A DNA stretch of 64,000 nucleotides, taken from positions 196,800,034 to 196,864,033 of the forward strand of contig NC_134456.1 of the NCBI RefSeq assembly GCF_047948215.1, read 5' to 3'. Under the pieces are notes generated by a model, which was not told where the DNA came from, did no database searches, and was given only the letters and a program-made list of their open reading frames with translations. The translations under genes and the position numbers were made by a program. Shown here one piece after another: positions 1 through 12,789 of the stretch. The first letter of the stretch is position 1; the number at the start of each line of letters is the position of its first letter. This DNA comes from Lycorma delicatula (lineage: Eukaryota; Arthropoda; Insecta; Hemiptera; Fulgoridae).

Positions 1-1954
1 GATAAAATTTGATTTTTCATCTTATAAAATAAAAGTAATGTTAGAAAAAAGAAACATTTACAAATTTTAATGAAAGGTTTCAATAAGCTGATAGATTGTT
101 AAAATTATTTTAATTTGGCTTAGCTTCATTAAAATGAAAGTTTATTTCTTCAGAATTTGAAAAATATATGTAAATATATATAAAAAAAACAACACTGTTT
201 TACTGGGAAAAAGATTTTTGCATTAATATAAAATATATGATATCATCTAAACATCGTTTTGCAAGCATCTAAAATAAAAATAGAAATAATATAAATGTGT
301 TTTACCCTCTTTTAAGTTACTAACGGGTTCTGAACTATAGGACAAAAGATGTTAGGCAATAAATAAAAAGTTTTAAAAGTGTTTCTTGGGGAAAGTTTTT
401 AAGAAGTTGTTTAGAAAAGAACAAAACTAGGATTAAAGAAAAATAAAACAACAAAATGTAAATTGAAAAATAATTTATAATTCACCCAAATATTCAGGAT
501 TAGCTGATTCTATAATTTAATAATACTACGTGTTTATTATTTTCACATTTACATTGTTATTATTATTATTATTCTTTTTTCAAGTAAAATACAATTGTTT
601 TCTGAATTAAAGTGAACCATCTCCACCATTTATATAGTAGTGTTTTTAAAAAAGAGAATATTATAAAAGTATGAAAAACTTTTACTGAAAAGTATTTTAA
701 CTAAGCTAAATTTACATAAACTGCAGTACTAGTAGCTGTAAGTATCTCAAAATTAGAAAATTTAAACAGTAAGTATAAAAAGTAATACAAAATTTGTAAT
801 TGTACTATTTAGATAAAATAGCTAAAAAGGAATTGTAAAACACAATAAATTTATTACTAAAAGTTTTAGTTTTTCACATATGTTGAGCATAATAAAATTT
901 AATAAAAAGTGGAATACTTAGGGATAATATTAAGTTGTGCAAGAAATTTGATGAACCTATCTGAGAGATTACTGGTATTATTCAATTTTTTTTAGATTAG
1001 TTCAACAGATTGACTTATTAAAAATTTAAATAAAATTTATAATAAAGCCAAATTAATGATTCGCACTAAATATTAAAACATTTGTTTTAAGCCATTCTTC
1101 AAACTGCGATATTTAGAAAATTTAACCAGTAAAAATAACAACGCCAAACAATAATAACAGTACTAAACGTAGTAGTAATAGCAATAAGCATTAATTCGAA
1201 ATTTAAAGAAGCGGCTCAAACAAGCCTTGCCCATTTTTCAAAAATGTTTCTAAAACCACCTTTCTCAGGTTTTTTGTTAGATTAATGACATTTTGGGGTC
1301 TTATGATATTATTTGAAGAAGATCCCAATGTCCTATATGATGCCGGTGCACTGGAGCAGAAGAAGTATAGAAATTTGTATTTCTGAAAAGCTTTATGTCT
1401 ATCACACATTCGAACACGAAATATTCATACTGTGGATAATTACTGTTAGAAATGTGGAGTAGTTATTGGTAATTTTATTTAGAATCTCAGTAATAATATA
1501 AAGTAATATATTTTACACGATTATGAAAATTGTTATTAATTAAAGTGTAAAGTATAAAACGGTAACTGTTGTAATTATTAATTAATTACTAATTAACAGA
1601 AACTGGTAAATAATTGTTTATTTTATTTTTATTTTTTAAAGAATATAAGTTAATGTTTAAGAAAAAAAATGAAATATGATAACAAAGAAAAGGGTTTCAG
1701 ACAATCCAAAAGAGATTGTCAAAAGAGATTTTATTCGATCTGAATAAAATCAGAATGAATTTTGAAATAAATGAATAGTTTTTAAAAAGGAATAATTAAA
1801 AAAAAGGAAATATTAGTATAACAGGTAATAACAACAGGCAGAAACTTCGATTTTAGAAAATTAGTAGTTGAACATTGGCATAAATAAGCTGAAAAGAAAA
1901 TTATAATTACCTTTGAAATCTTTTAAATATTACAAGTGTATTGAAAATTAGGCA
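1..1954. other. AT-rich DNA without a recognised gene
   Basis: Stops are frequent in all frames and I recognise no element. The only coding-like patch is on the minus strand at 1203-1409 (68 codons, slightly richer in GC than its surroundings, ending in residues NGQGLFEPLL). It has no recognised domain and may be a fragment of a mobile element. Confidence 0.6.
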
Positions 1955-2160
1955 CGTTGATAAAATACTGAATGAAGAAATATTAAGATGAATATCAGAT
2001 GAGAAGACTTTGCGGAAAATCTTTGTGAAGGAACAAAATAAGCTGGAAGATGTATTAAGAAATTCAGGCTGGGATAAACTGGTAAAAAACCATAAAAGTT
2101 GTGTAGGAAAGTAAAAATAGGAATTTGTAAAATAAATAACTAAGGAACAGGATTTAGTAG
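1955..2160 (+). mobile_element. short LINE C-terminal relic (probable)
   Basis: Translation in one frame gives pieces such as KILNEEILR, ISDEKTLRK and VLRNSGWDKLVKN. They line up by eye with the tail of the LINE reverse transcriptases at 3515-4561 and 27984-28650, which read NEEVLRQIDEESSIWKN followed by GHILRHPG. The stretch is about 70 residues long, contains stops and lacks the palm domain. I infer a very old 5'-truncated copy. The match rests on a short degenerate segment, so chance similarity remains possible. Confidence 0.4.
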
Positions 2161-3059
2161 TTATGTTGAGGTTAAAAGATTACATAACCTAGGAAAGAAC
2201 GAAGTATAGTTTATCAAACCAGTCAAAAAAAATCTTTGTTGCTGAAAAAAATATTGATAAATATTTAGTCATTACTAAGAATTGAACGTAGTTTTTCTTT
2301 GTACAGTTAATAAATATTAAAAACCAATCGTTGATTATTGTATTTTTTCTCAGAACATAGTATGTATTACAGCCAAAGCCCATACACCTACATATTTTAA
2401 CCCATATGCAGTGAACACATACGTTTTTCTCTTATAAATTACTTGTTTAACTTTAATATACTACTGATAATAGAAACTTAAAGAAAATCCTAAAATTTTA
2501 AACATAACTTTAATTAAAAAGGAATAATTGAAACTAAAATCGTTGTAATTTTAACGATATGAATGTAATTGTCTGCTTTATTAAACATCGAAAAGCAGTT
2601 TTAAATATTTGCCTTACACATTTCCCAAAAATTAAATATTGCTGTAAGTCGTGAAGTAATACTTATATTAACATTTTGCTGTTACAATTATATTAATCAC
2701 TTAAATTAAAAACTTATAACCATGTTTACTCAGTATTCTAATAATGTGTAAGACACATAATCTAATAAAATAACACCCAAGAAAACAAATTTAAAGGTTT
2801 GTTGTTTTTTATAAAAATATGATGATAATCGTAAAACGTTACGAGAAATAAAACGCATAACAAAAATTAAAAAAAAAAATATTATTAGTATTTCATGAAA
2901 TTTGTATAACGCAGTAGATTATGAATATTTGAAGATATTTTCTTAACCATATTGGAAATCACAAAAAAAGATTGTTATCTGGATGTAGATATGGTAGTTA
3001 TCTAGATGTAGTATAATCTCTTTTTTTTCAAATTCTTTAAATTTACTTTTAAAAATATA
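2161..3059. other. AT-rich DNA, nothing recognised
   Basis: Dense stop codons, poly-A and poly-T runs, and no coding signature or repeat structure that I could match elsewhere in the window. Confidence 0.6.
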
Positions 3060-3065
3060 CATATT

Positions 3066-3224
3066 TATATAGCCTATGACAATCCCAGTAACATAAGGAT
3101 TCCAACGTGTAGGGTCATACTTCTAAATCGGTTCAGCAATTTAGTTGCTAAAGACAAAAAGCGTACATATATACATACACCCTAAATACATTAATTACCT
3201 TTCTGGGCAATCGTGTAATAACCG
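3066..3224 (+). repeat. ~150-bp interspersed repeat, copy 1
   Basis: This block shares an ordered set of segments with 4735-4885: a cccagtaa segment, a ggattccaa-like segment, an identical 16-mer (tctaaatcggttcagc), then acatacacc and finally gggcaNtNgtgtaataa. The copies are clearly homologous but diverged. Tails containing an aatcggttcagc motif are common in insect LINE and SINE 3' regions (family knowledge), so this may be a short retroposon tail. I could not define its ends. Confidence 0.6.
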
Positions 3225-3514
3225 TGATCTGTGAGATCGAGAGTGAACCTGAAGCATGAAAAAGTTAGCCTTTAACCTGCTAACAAATACCCCGTTTTGA
3301 ATTTTGAAAATCGAACGATTGTTTGCAGAGATATTATAAAAGCACACCATTGCACTTCCAAAAACAGCGCTCCAGGGATACCCCGTTTGTTACCACATGA
3401 TAGTGATGATTGGTCTAGGCCGCACGAGGTGTTTGCATCATCTCACTAAACACTCTAGCCTCAAAAGCAGTAAATTAAAAATTTATTTAATATTATTTTT
3501 ATTTTACTTAACGG

Positions 3515-4561
3515 TAATTTCATTAGACTGGCATATAATGTTCAGCATTTCAAAAAAATTGGGGTTTAGATGCAGAGGTAGAAGAACAATTGCTAACATT
3601 TACAGGAACGAAATAGCAACAGTAATAATTGAAGAACAGAAGAAAGAAGCCGTAATAAAAAAGGGAGTCCGACAGGATGTTCCCTATTCCCGTTACTTTT
3701 TAATCTTTACATAGAACTAGCAGTTAATGTTAAAGAACAATTTAGATCCGGAGTAACAGTACAAGGTGAAAAGATAAAGATGCTACGATTTGCTGATGAT
3801 ATAGTAATTCTAGCTGAGAGTAAAGAGGATTTAGAAGAAACAATGAATGGCATGGATGAAGTCATACACAAGAACTACCGCATGAAAATAAACAGAACAA
3901 AACGAAAGTAATGAAATATAATAGAAATAACAAAGATGGACCACTGAAAATAGGAGCAGAAAAGATTTTGGAGGTGAAGAAATTTGTTATTTCGGAAGTA
4001 GAATTACTAAAGATGGACGAAGCAGGAGCGATGTAAAATGCCAAAGAGCACAGGGGAAACGAGCCTTCAGTCAGAAATATAATTTGTTTACATCAAAAAT
4101 TAATTTAAATATCAGGAAAAGATTTTTGAAAGTATACGTTTGGAGTGTCGCTTTATATGGAAATGAAAATTGGACGATCGGAATATCTGAGAAGAAAAGA
4201 TTAGAAGTTTTTGAAATGTGGTGCTGTAGGAGAATGTTAAAAATTAGATGGCTGGATAAAAGTGACAAATGAAGAGGTGATGTGGTAAATTGATGAAGAG
4301 AGAAGCATTTGGAAAAATATAGTTAAACGAAGAGATAGACTTATAAGCCACATATTAAGGCATCCTGGAAGGCTTAATATGTGGCTATTGGAGGGACAGG
4401 TAGATAAGAAAAATTGTGCAGGCAGGCAACGTTTGGAATATGTAAAACAGATTGTTAGGGATGTAGGATGTAAGAGGTGTACTGAAATGAAACGACTAGC
4501 ACTAGACAGGGAATCTTGGAGAGCTGCATCAAACCAGTCAAATGATTGAAGACAAAAAAAA
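3515..4561 (+). pseudogene. LINE reverse transcriptase, 5'-truncated copy
   Basis: This is the C-terminal half of the ORF2 of a non-LTR retrotransposon. In order it shows the fingers/palm region (LGFRCRGRRTIANIYRNE), a damaged GVRQGCPLSP-type motif near 3665-3700, an intact FADD catalytic motif at 3789-3800, and the thumb and C-terminal segments (WSVALYGNENWTIG; FEMWCCRRMLKIRW; HILRHPG; ending in ALDRESWRAASNQSND). The stop is at 4547-4549, followed by a short gac-A8 tail. Several frameshifts (for example at about 3700 and 3890) and in-frame stops make it a pseudogene. Endonuclease and N-terminal RT are absent, as expected for 5' truncation during target-primed reverse transcription. It belongs to the 'endonuclease-reverse transcriptase' LINE type often annotated in insects; I am not certain of the clade (RTE-like is my best guess). 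The sister copy at 27984-28650 is better preserved. Confidence 0.88.
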
Positions 4562-4734
4562 TTAATTCTATTATTTTTTGCAATATTATTTATTCGATTA
4601 ATTCGAATCATTGAGTTCAAACCCAGCTCACACAGTAAGAATAAATATTCACAGTTCACAATTTATTAATTAATTTCATTAATGTTTGTGCTTCAACGGG
4701 ATGATCTCCACTTCTACATATATATATATTTATA

Positions 4735-4885
4735 TATATGTAGAGGCTATTATACTCCCAGTAAAGTAAGAATTCCAATGCGAGGTCATACATATCTAAA
4801 TCGGTTCAGCCGCTGAGCTGTTATAAAACATACATACACCGTAATACATAACACTCCTTCTTGGGCAGTTGTGTAATAATAATTA
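4735..4885 (+). repeat. ~150-bp interspersed repeat, copy 2
   Basis: This is the diverged partner of 3066-3224, with the same order of short conserved blocks including the identical 16-mer at 4795-4810. A (TA)-rich run precedes it at 4718-4740. The two copies lie in direct orientation on either side of the LINE copy. Confidence 0.6.
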
Positions 4886-7800
4886 TGTTTCAATAACTAT
4901 TACGTATTCTCATCTTTTACTATTTAATTTTGTATTGTGACTAGAGAGATGCTTGAAGTTAAGGTCATTAAAACCTTTTTTTTCCTTAAAAAAAGTGAAA
5001 AGATAAGATGATACTTCGCAATATAAAAATGTTGCGTAACGGATTAATAAAATTAAGTTGAAAATTATTAATGTCAACTTTGACAAAAATTATTTTATGC
5101 GTGTGACTACTGCACCAAATATTGCATTCGATATTTTTTTATGATGAAATAAACATCTTAGTAAAATCCACATCAATTTCTTAGGTTTTCTGTTCATCAG
5201 AACAGTTCCACACTATTGAATTATCTATGGTAATAAAAAATAAAAGAAAATTACTTTGAGAATTACTGTATAGAATGATACAGAGCTCGATTGATTGTAC
5301 TCATTGGCGCCAAATATCTTCTTTTCTTCAAAACGGTCTTCAGTTCATTTAACAAGAGATCGAAGACTAAAGGCTGTCACGGCAGGATCATTTATATTCT
5401 TTAGCATTCTATTCAACTGTAATGAACAAGAATTCACTTTATATCCTCTGGTTTTACAAATCAATCAAATACATCAATCAATTTTATTTTCATAACAGCA
5501 CTTAATGTCAATACTGTAGTAATTTCTTCCCGTTAAAATATTACGATGACTCACTGTTTTTCATGAATATTAAAAAAGAAAATTACTCTCAAATGAAATT
5601 TAACTGAAATATTATAATGCAATATTATTTTAAATAAATATAATAAATAAGAAAAGAAAGTGGTTTAAATACTTTTATTTTAATAAGTTAAAGAACATAT
5701 TGTTTCCTATACTTTTCTTTTTTAACTGTGACCTAAACCATGGCATCTACGGTAAACGATGCGATATTGTAACAGGTAACCAAAAAACTTGTTTAATCAT
5801 TTGTAGGAATCCTTACCGCTTAATAAAAATGTAGTGAATATTACTCGAGATGTTAACGAAATTCCCAATTAGTATATGGTAATAAAAAAATCAGGAACTT
5901 ATAGTAAAAATAAAATAAACAAAATTTTAAAAATGGGTAAAAACGTGGAATGTAAGATTAATATAAAAAATATATTTTAAAATTAAAAATAAATAGTTTA
6001 GGGTAAGAGGTAATAGAAATTACGGAGAAAAGAGGTAAGATAGAAAGAAGAGAAAAGATTTTGTTCATGAAATTGCTAGAATAGAATACAGTTTGCTAGA
6101 ATGCGACAGAATCAGACTACAGTAGAAACATTAATAAGAACAACCGATATATTATCCACAAACACCCAAGCACGAATAATATTTTAGTCAGTATACACTC
6201 AACAATCAAGTTAACCCGCATTGGAATTTTAAACATTAAACTTTTTAACAGAAATGAAGATAGATTAAATTTTGGAAAGTAAATTATTTATTTACATATT
6301 AAGAAAACAATAACAATTTTGTTAAAAGTAGGACTTTAAACTGTAATGCCACAATATGAAACGAAGAAGAAAAAAAATAGTTGGTGTATATGTACAAGAT
6401 CAAAGTCAAAATAGATAATAAGTATTTAAATTTTTTTATTACAATATCAAAGTGTAAAACAAATTTAAGAGTAGATTATGCTTCTTAAAAATTATATGAA
6501 CAAGAAAAACGCATTTTAACGTTTATTGGATTGGGATATAATATAAAATGGATTCGTCATTTGTGCCTTTCCATTATTCATTAATACGAATTGAATGGTA
6601 AAAAATTGAGGAGAAAAAATGATAACCTGTAGAGTAGAAAAACAAGGATGCAGTGTAAAAACACATGAAACAAAGATGCAGTCTTGCAGTTTACTATTCG
6701 TTTCCTTGTAAATAAAACTATTGGTAAATGAATTTATTGAAAAAAATAATTTTTCGATGAGAAAAAATAAAAGTATTATTTTCATTGAATAGATTCATTT
6801 TTGGTTTGTATTATAACTACACAAACTAACTGTGTGTATTGTAACTATACAATAATAGTCTTGTTACGTCTTTTTTTTCATACATTTACACACATTTTAA
6901 ATTTGCAAAAATGTTATCTTCTCTATGATTAAGCGAAGACTATGGGAACAACGAGTGAGAAGAATGGTTCCCGTTTAAAAAGGTCTTAAGCATTAAACAA
7001 CAGTTTAATGCTTAATCCGATACAAGTGTCATTGTTCAAAAATGCTACTTTAAAAAGTACGAAATAAAGATTTCTTTTATGAAATGATACGTAACGTTGA
7101 AAATATTCTGAAAAAATAGTAAATTGTAGATGGAGAGAAAAAAAACTGAATCGATATTTAACATATTTCGTAAAATTAAGTATCAATGTAAAAAGTACTT
7201 TATGGATCTGAGGATCTCTTGACATAATCGTTTAGCACTCTTTCATTTTTCTACTTAATGAGTTAAATATGAATGTAAAGGTGTGAATCAGTAATTAGTC
7301 ACTTTTAAAATAGAATCAAGATAAAGAAAAAGAATGAAATGATGATTGTAATGGATGAGATATATTTGTTGTGTATCAAACTCAATGCGTACGAAAATTA
7401 ATAATCACATATATATATATATTCTTTTAAAGAAATATGAAAAAAAAAATTGCATAAATCCTATAAACTGTAAAATGGAAAACATTTTTATCCCGGATAT
7501 GTTGAATAGTCTCGTTCACAGTAAACTGTTTCTCAATCGGCGCATTTACTTTCTTTCCAATTCCTTTTTGGATTTCATCCAAACTTCTAACTAAAATGAA
7601 AAAAGACTTGCCTTTGGATTTCTGCAATATTGTGGGTAAAAGAAAAATAGATTTATTTTTAATTTATTTGAATATTTTTACTTTTATAATATTAGTTGTG
7701 TATGTATGTGTGCTTATTATTTGTGAATAGGTGTGTTAATAAATAAACAATGTAATTTAGCCGTTTATTTAATTACGATTAAGACATTCATGATAAATGT

Positions 7801-9139
7801 TGTTCTTTATTGTAGTATGTAATTAAAAGTTAATGAAATAAGTTATGGAAATTCAGCTAGATATTCTATGTACGTTTGCTTAATTTTATTGAAAGTTTGT
7901 TGCAGTTACGCAGTTGTTAACTTTAGAAGTCAACACTTTCTAAGCACAAAATAAATTCATTAGTTTCGAATTTTGAGCATATAATGCAATACGTTGTATA
8001 CAATGATAAATAAATTATTTTTTTCAAATCTTTGATTAAACTTCAAAATAAATAATTTGATAAAAATTTAACGCTCTCCTTAAACAAGATCCGATATTGT
8101 GTTTTAATTATTTTTAATAAAATATATTTTACGAAATCTGAAAATGTATGGTAATACATACTGCAGGAGATGTAATAGATTTATGTTTGAGTTTACCACC
8201 CTTTGAAACATTGCACATACGATATTTTTAAATTTCTACGTTAATACACATGCATTACGGCGTTAAGAAAATTGGGCCTGATTGGTATGTTTCGACCAGT
8301 GGTCAGTGAACAACTGAAAAATTATCGAAAACTGTAGCCGTATCCACCTTTGAAATGTAATGTATACCGTAAAAAAATAAAACAAATTCGTGATTATAAA
8401 TAATTTATCATATTATCTTATGACTCCAGTTATAAAAAAACTGATGTTATTTTAAATTTATTTATTTCACTCATAATGAGATTAATAATTGAGAAATGAA
8501 TCAAAATTATCAACGCTAGTTTGTTTTTTTTTGGTCAACAATAAATAGAGATACATTTTTTCCTTATATGGAAAATTTTTTATTTTCTACAGTAACTTAA
8601 AACTTCCTTAAAAGAATTTATATTTGCTAATTTTATCAACATTTAACTAAATTTGAATGTTTTAATTTCGCCAACTGACATTAAATCTGCCTTCCATTTT
8701 ACTTGTAAGTATTGTTTATGAGCTTGATTTATTTAATAACGATTCAATCTTTTTGTTCATGACTAGTTGTGGTAAAAAAAAATTGAACGCCTGATTGGTA
8801 TCCAATATAAAGATGTAAAATAACTGAACGTAAAATAATTTGTAAAAATAGTAAAATAAAATATAATCCACTTTAATGAATACGGTTATAATCAAAATGA
8901 AATACCGAGTATCTTATTTTAAAGAATACCGTCATTATTTTAGGAATAATGGAATTAAAACCTTTAATTGTTATTATTCTACTTCCGCTCAAAGTCTATT
9001 TATAATTAAAGAGAAGATTTAGAGGGCATCCTACGCATTAAAACGAAACTATTTTATTAAATTGATATTCTATTTAAGAAAATAAACTGAATTAAAAAAA
9101 AATGGTTATTAATTCACGGAGGTCATAAATTCACGTAGA
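4886..9139. other. AT-rich DNA, one weak coding-like patch
   Basis: No recognised gene. On the minus strand at about 7427-7627 there is an open frame with residues VNAPIEKQFTVNETIQHIRD. Upstream on that strand is an acceptor-like tttttcattttag. It could be an unrecognised exon or element piece, but nothing else supports it. Confidence 0.55.
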
Positions 9140-9298
9140 TCAGCGATCTCCGTGGCTCAGTAGGTAGCCTCTCGGCATTTCGTGTGGAAGTCCCGGTTTG
9201 AATTCCGATTAGGCTTGGAATCTTTGCAGACGCTACCAATTTCAACCAGGCTAATGACAATAGCTTTCATAACAAACAAAAAAAAAAAAAAAAAAAAT
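9140..9298 (+). repeat. tRNA-derived SINE with poly-A tail
   Basis: A box A-like block (tggctcagtagg, 9153-9164) and a box B-like block (ggtttgaattc, 9195-9205) sit about 30 bp apart, as in internal polymerase III promoters of tRNA-derived SINEs. A unique body and a poly-A run at 9279-9297 follow. The head resembles those at 51619-51777 and 27665-27800, but the body and tail differ from the 51.6-kb family, so this is a separate SINE family. No convincing target duplication was found. A tRNA gene is unlikely: the block is followed by a body plus poly-A and the B box is imperfect. Confidence 0.8.
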
Positions 9299-9399
9299 TA
9301 AAAGAATGATAAAAATATATTGATACAGGAATAGATTATATTTTTAGAGGACCGCTTAATTTCCAAAGAAACTGAGGAATGTTTTAAAGCCACAATTCA

Positions 9400-10090
9400 A
9401 GTTTCTTCATTTTTTGTTGAAAATCCTAGGTTTAGTTTCCAGTTGATTTCCAGTCTTTCCGATTTGCAGCAAATCTTTAAACTCCCAATAAGTACCACTT
9501 TCCATGTCTTTCATAATCTGATCGATATGCTTGAACCTCGGTTTTCCTGTAGCATTCTTTCATTCCACTGCATCTTCTAATATAATTTTAGTCAACCCGT
9601 CATATTTAACAAATTACCAACCAGTTAGTCCTTCTTTGTTCTAACTTGAACAAGAGGCAAGGTTATCATTGCCAACCATCCTCAATAGTCACTTTTCAGT
9701 CCACCAGAGTTTCTTCATTCTGTGGTAGCACCACATCTCAAAAGTTTAATTCTCTTTTCATCCTCTACTCCAAAATTCAGTGTCCTTACATAAACACACA
9801 CAACAAAAGTTTTTAACAGCTATTTCTTGAGGTTATCATTATGTTTATTTGAAACGATTAGATACGCTTTTTGATAAATCGATTCTTAGTCTTGTTATTA
9901 TGGCTCACTATTTCCGTTTTCGATCGATTATTTGTCGTTATCTTACTGCCCAAATATGCAAAGCAATTCACATCTTCTAAATACTTCCTCCCAGCAAGCA
10001 CTGCGCTTTCGTTTATTACGACTTGTCACAAAATCAAGATTATTCGTTATTAAAGAAAGAAAATTTCTGTTCTTACAGCAGAATTTGGAA
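9400..10090 (-). pseudogene. antisense LINE reverse transcriptase relic
   Basis: On the minus strand, pieces recur in the order seen in the LINE at 3515-4561: a segment like YLGSKITTNNRSKTEI, a TFEMWCYHRMKKLWWTEK block, then LTKIILEDAVEWKNATGKPR and HIDQIMKDMESGTYWEFKDL. They are spread over different frames with many stops. The C-terminal thumb region is therefore present and the catalytic palm is missing. It differs more from the 3.5-kb and 28-kb copies than those do from each other, so I infer a related but distinct and older subfamily. Confidence 0.75.
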
Positions 10091-11284
10091 TGCTGTTAAG
10101 GCTACTGCACTTATGCATAGTTAGGAAACCAGTAACTGGCTTTTGATTACGATCCTTCCATCTTTAGTAACAGACATATGTTATGTCTCGTTGAAGAATT
10201 ATAATGTAGCTACATAATAACGAACAGATTGGATCATATATTGAATTAATTACAAGAAATAAGACGTAACTTAACCAACTTAAGACTGAAAATGCAGTAA
10301 AATATTACAGTTATTCAATTCAATCCAGTATAATTTGAAAATGCAATGGTAATTGTAACGTTTATAAACGACTGATGAAAATGAGAATAAAAATGAAAAG
10401 ATATAACAAGTAGGTAGTTACTAGCCCCGAATTTCAGAAAGATTCGACTTTAGGTGAGTTCTACAGAAGGGACGAAAGAAGGAGAATGAATGAGTGAATT
10501 CTAAAACTGGAGTAACCCATTAGTTACAAAATGAAGGAGAGAAATTTTACAAAGAAAACCATTACATGTATAGGTATTTCTTTAACTGTTAATGGAGGGG
10601 ATTCAGATGTCGTTAAGCTAAAATATATAGACTATAAAGTAATTTATAATGTGCAGGAATAAAACTAAAAAATAAATTTCATAAAAGAATTCCCTAAAGA
10701 AAAAAATATTAAAATAGAGAGAATATTAAAGAGTAGAATATTCTCTCAAATAATTTAATCGACCGCAGCAATTATAGAAAAATATAATAATTTAATTCAT
10801 AAGTTAGCTAACCCAACCGAATATTTGAATTAAAACATACTCGAAACTTTAATTTCTTAACGTATGTTGTGATAAAGTGATAACAAAATAAAGACGAAAT
10901 AATCTGAATATATATAATACCTACACTGCAGTGAAGTAAATCTAAAACTAATTTAAAAAATATTACACCCGTAAATGAGCATTACGGAAAAAATATGTAG
11001 AAAAATAAATATTATTTAGAATAATTATTTTAATAGTAGATTACACAAATTGAAAATTAAAATTTCCTTTTCGTTAAAACTCAAGTGATTTTTTCAATTC
11101 CTTCCTATTAAATATAAGATATTAAATGTGAATGTAACATTTACGAATATACAGAGATCATGAATCATTCGGCTAATTTTTGGTGTTAATAAAAAAATAA
11201 CAAATCAATGTACTTACAAGAACGTTTATTGTTAAATAGAAAATTTTAAACAGTTTTGTTTACAATATATTAACTTCAATCAAA
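10091..11284. other. AT-rich DNA, nothing recognised
   Basis: No coding signal, tRNA-like boxes or repeats matching elsewhere in the window were seen. Confidence 0.6.
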
Positions 11285-12015
11285 TTCCACAAGAGCACCT
11301 TCTGTGTCGCGTAAAATGTCTAGTAGGCGATATTCAATTTCATATCACACATTACGAAGAATATCTAAAGTTATTTCATTAATTACACCTTCGATTCTTC
11401 TTTTTACGTAATTCATGTTGACAACCTTCGTTGCGTAAATCCTGTCTTTATCAGATACCAAAAGAGAAAAATCGATTGTCGTAACATCAGCAGACGAGAT
11501 GCCAGGTAATTGGTTCCTCACAGCCAGTCCAAAGTTGAGGAAATTGTTCAAGTAGGCAGTCCCTAATATGAAAATCCCAGTGTGGTAGTGCACCATCTTG
11601 TTGAAGGTAATCGTCGGGTGGCCGATGTTCAATTTGTGGTATGGTACTGTATACTACTGTCACACGTTTAGATAACTAGCGCTATTAATCGTTGGCTCGG
11701 CGAAGAAGAATGTTCCGATCACTTTATAATCACTCAATGCACACCAAACGTTAATTTTCGGGCTATCAAGTTGTGTTTATTGAACAGCATGAGGGTTCTC
11801 GCTGCTCCAAATCCTACAATTGTGACCGCTAACGAGACCAATAAAATGGAAGCTAGCTTCGTTAGAGAAGATTATATTTTTCTAAAAACTCGTAATCTTC
11901 GTTCAATTTATCTAATATTTCCTCGGCAAAATTGTAACTGCATGGTTTATCATCATATTCAATTGCATGCACTAACCAAATTTTGTATGCATGAAGGTGC
12001 TTTTTCAAGCACCTT
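11285..12015 (-). pseudogene. Tc1/mariner-superfamily transposase relic
   Basis: Read on the minus strand, the pieces follow the order of a mariner-type DDE/DDD transposase catalytic domain: HAIEYDDKPCSYNFAEEIL, then IFSNEASFHF with RIWSSENPHAV, PKINVWCALSDYKVIGTFFF, YLQQDGALPH, and finally DRIYATKVVNMNYVKRRIEG with ITLDILRNV. These match the usual FSDEASF, NVWCAV, QQDGAPPH and DRVYATKV landmarks. The first catalytic Asp appears as Asn (FSN rather than FSD), and the reading frame changes several times, so the enzyme is dead. The N-terminal helix-turn-helix region and terminal inverted repeats were not seen. A plus-strand open frame at 11771-12037 is the antisense shadow of this gene. The relic abuts an R1-clade 3' end. 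Confidence 0.85.
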
Positions 12016-12042
12016 CAGAGGGAATACGGTGAACTAAACTAT

Positions 12043-12600
12043 TGGCTCACGCAGTTCCTGACCGGCCACGGCTACTTTCAGGTGTATTTACACGGTAGGA
12101 GGAGAACAAACAGCTCGAACTGCCAGTATTGCGACGAATTAGATACGCCTAAGTATGTCGTATTTCAATTCCTGAGATGGGAGGAAGAGAGACATGCGTG
12201 TATTGCGGTAGTAGGACTAACTCAATCGGACAGAATAGTGCGACTGATGCTTACAAGCGAGAAGAATTATCAGATCATATCTGGTACATAAAATTAATTA
12301 TTCAATAGAAAGCCAGGAGGTGAACAGAACTGCCTAGAAAAGTTCTTAACAAGGTGAAGACATAAACCGGAGAGCGAAGGGGTGATGGACAGCCCTTTGC
12401 GGAGTCGTCGGTGGTCCGTTCTTGCGTGGATAGGCGGCGGTAATGATGCGCGGGAACTCTGGATCCCCCGAGCTCGAAGGCCCTCCGAGGCTCGGTAATG
12501 CTTAACTGTGGATCCGGCCCCGCGAGGGGAGTGGTGAGATGGGAGGTTTAGTCGGTAGGGCGCTAGGGCACAGGCTCACATTACGTACTCTAATAACATC
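12043..12600 (+). mobile_element. R1-clade LINE 3' end (ORF2 C-terminus + 3' UTR)
   Basis: The plus frame gives FLTGHGYFQVYLHG followed by the CCHC-like tail NCQYCDELDTPKYVVFQFLRW and EERHACIAVVG. This is the C-terminal zinc-binding segment typical of R1/Jockey-type ORF2 proteins (usual form C-x2-C-x3-DTPEHVLFECPRW). The second half of the motif is damaged: the expected Cys in FECPRW is Phe-Leu here. From about 12300 a GC-rich 3' UTR follows, containing ggtgatggacagccc, which recurs at 38745-38760. The body of the element is missing, so this is a strongly 5'-truncated insertion. It is closest to the copy at 38230-38790. Confidence 0.82.
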
Positions 12601-12789
12601 TTGTGGAACCTGTTAGCGGGCTTGACACTTCGCCCGTAAATGAGGTTCTTCTGACTCATCAGAAAAAAACATTCAAAAATTTCAAAAAGAAAAGCAGTTT
12701 TTCTTAAATCTAGATAGCACTCGTGCTCATTCAGCACACCAAAAAAGTGTATAAACAACGTTCAAAAATTTAATAGATTAAGCAGTTTT

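Noticed and set aside
4237..4659. 140-codon minus-strand open frame
   Set aside because: It is antisense to the well-recognised LINE ORF2 C-terminus on the plus strand.
3066..4885. direct repeats as LTRs of a retrovirus-like element
   Set aside because: The sequence between them is a non-LTR retrotransposon with an A-rich tail; the repeats are diverged, short, and not at its ends.
9140..9210. possible tRNA gene
   Set aside because: The B box is imperfect and a SINE-like body with poly-A follows.
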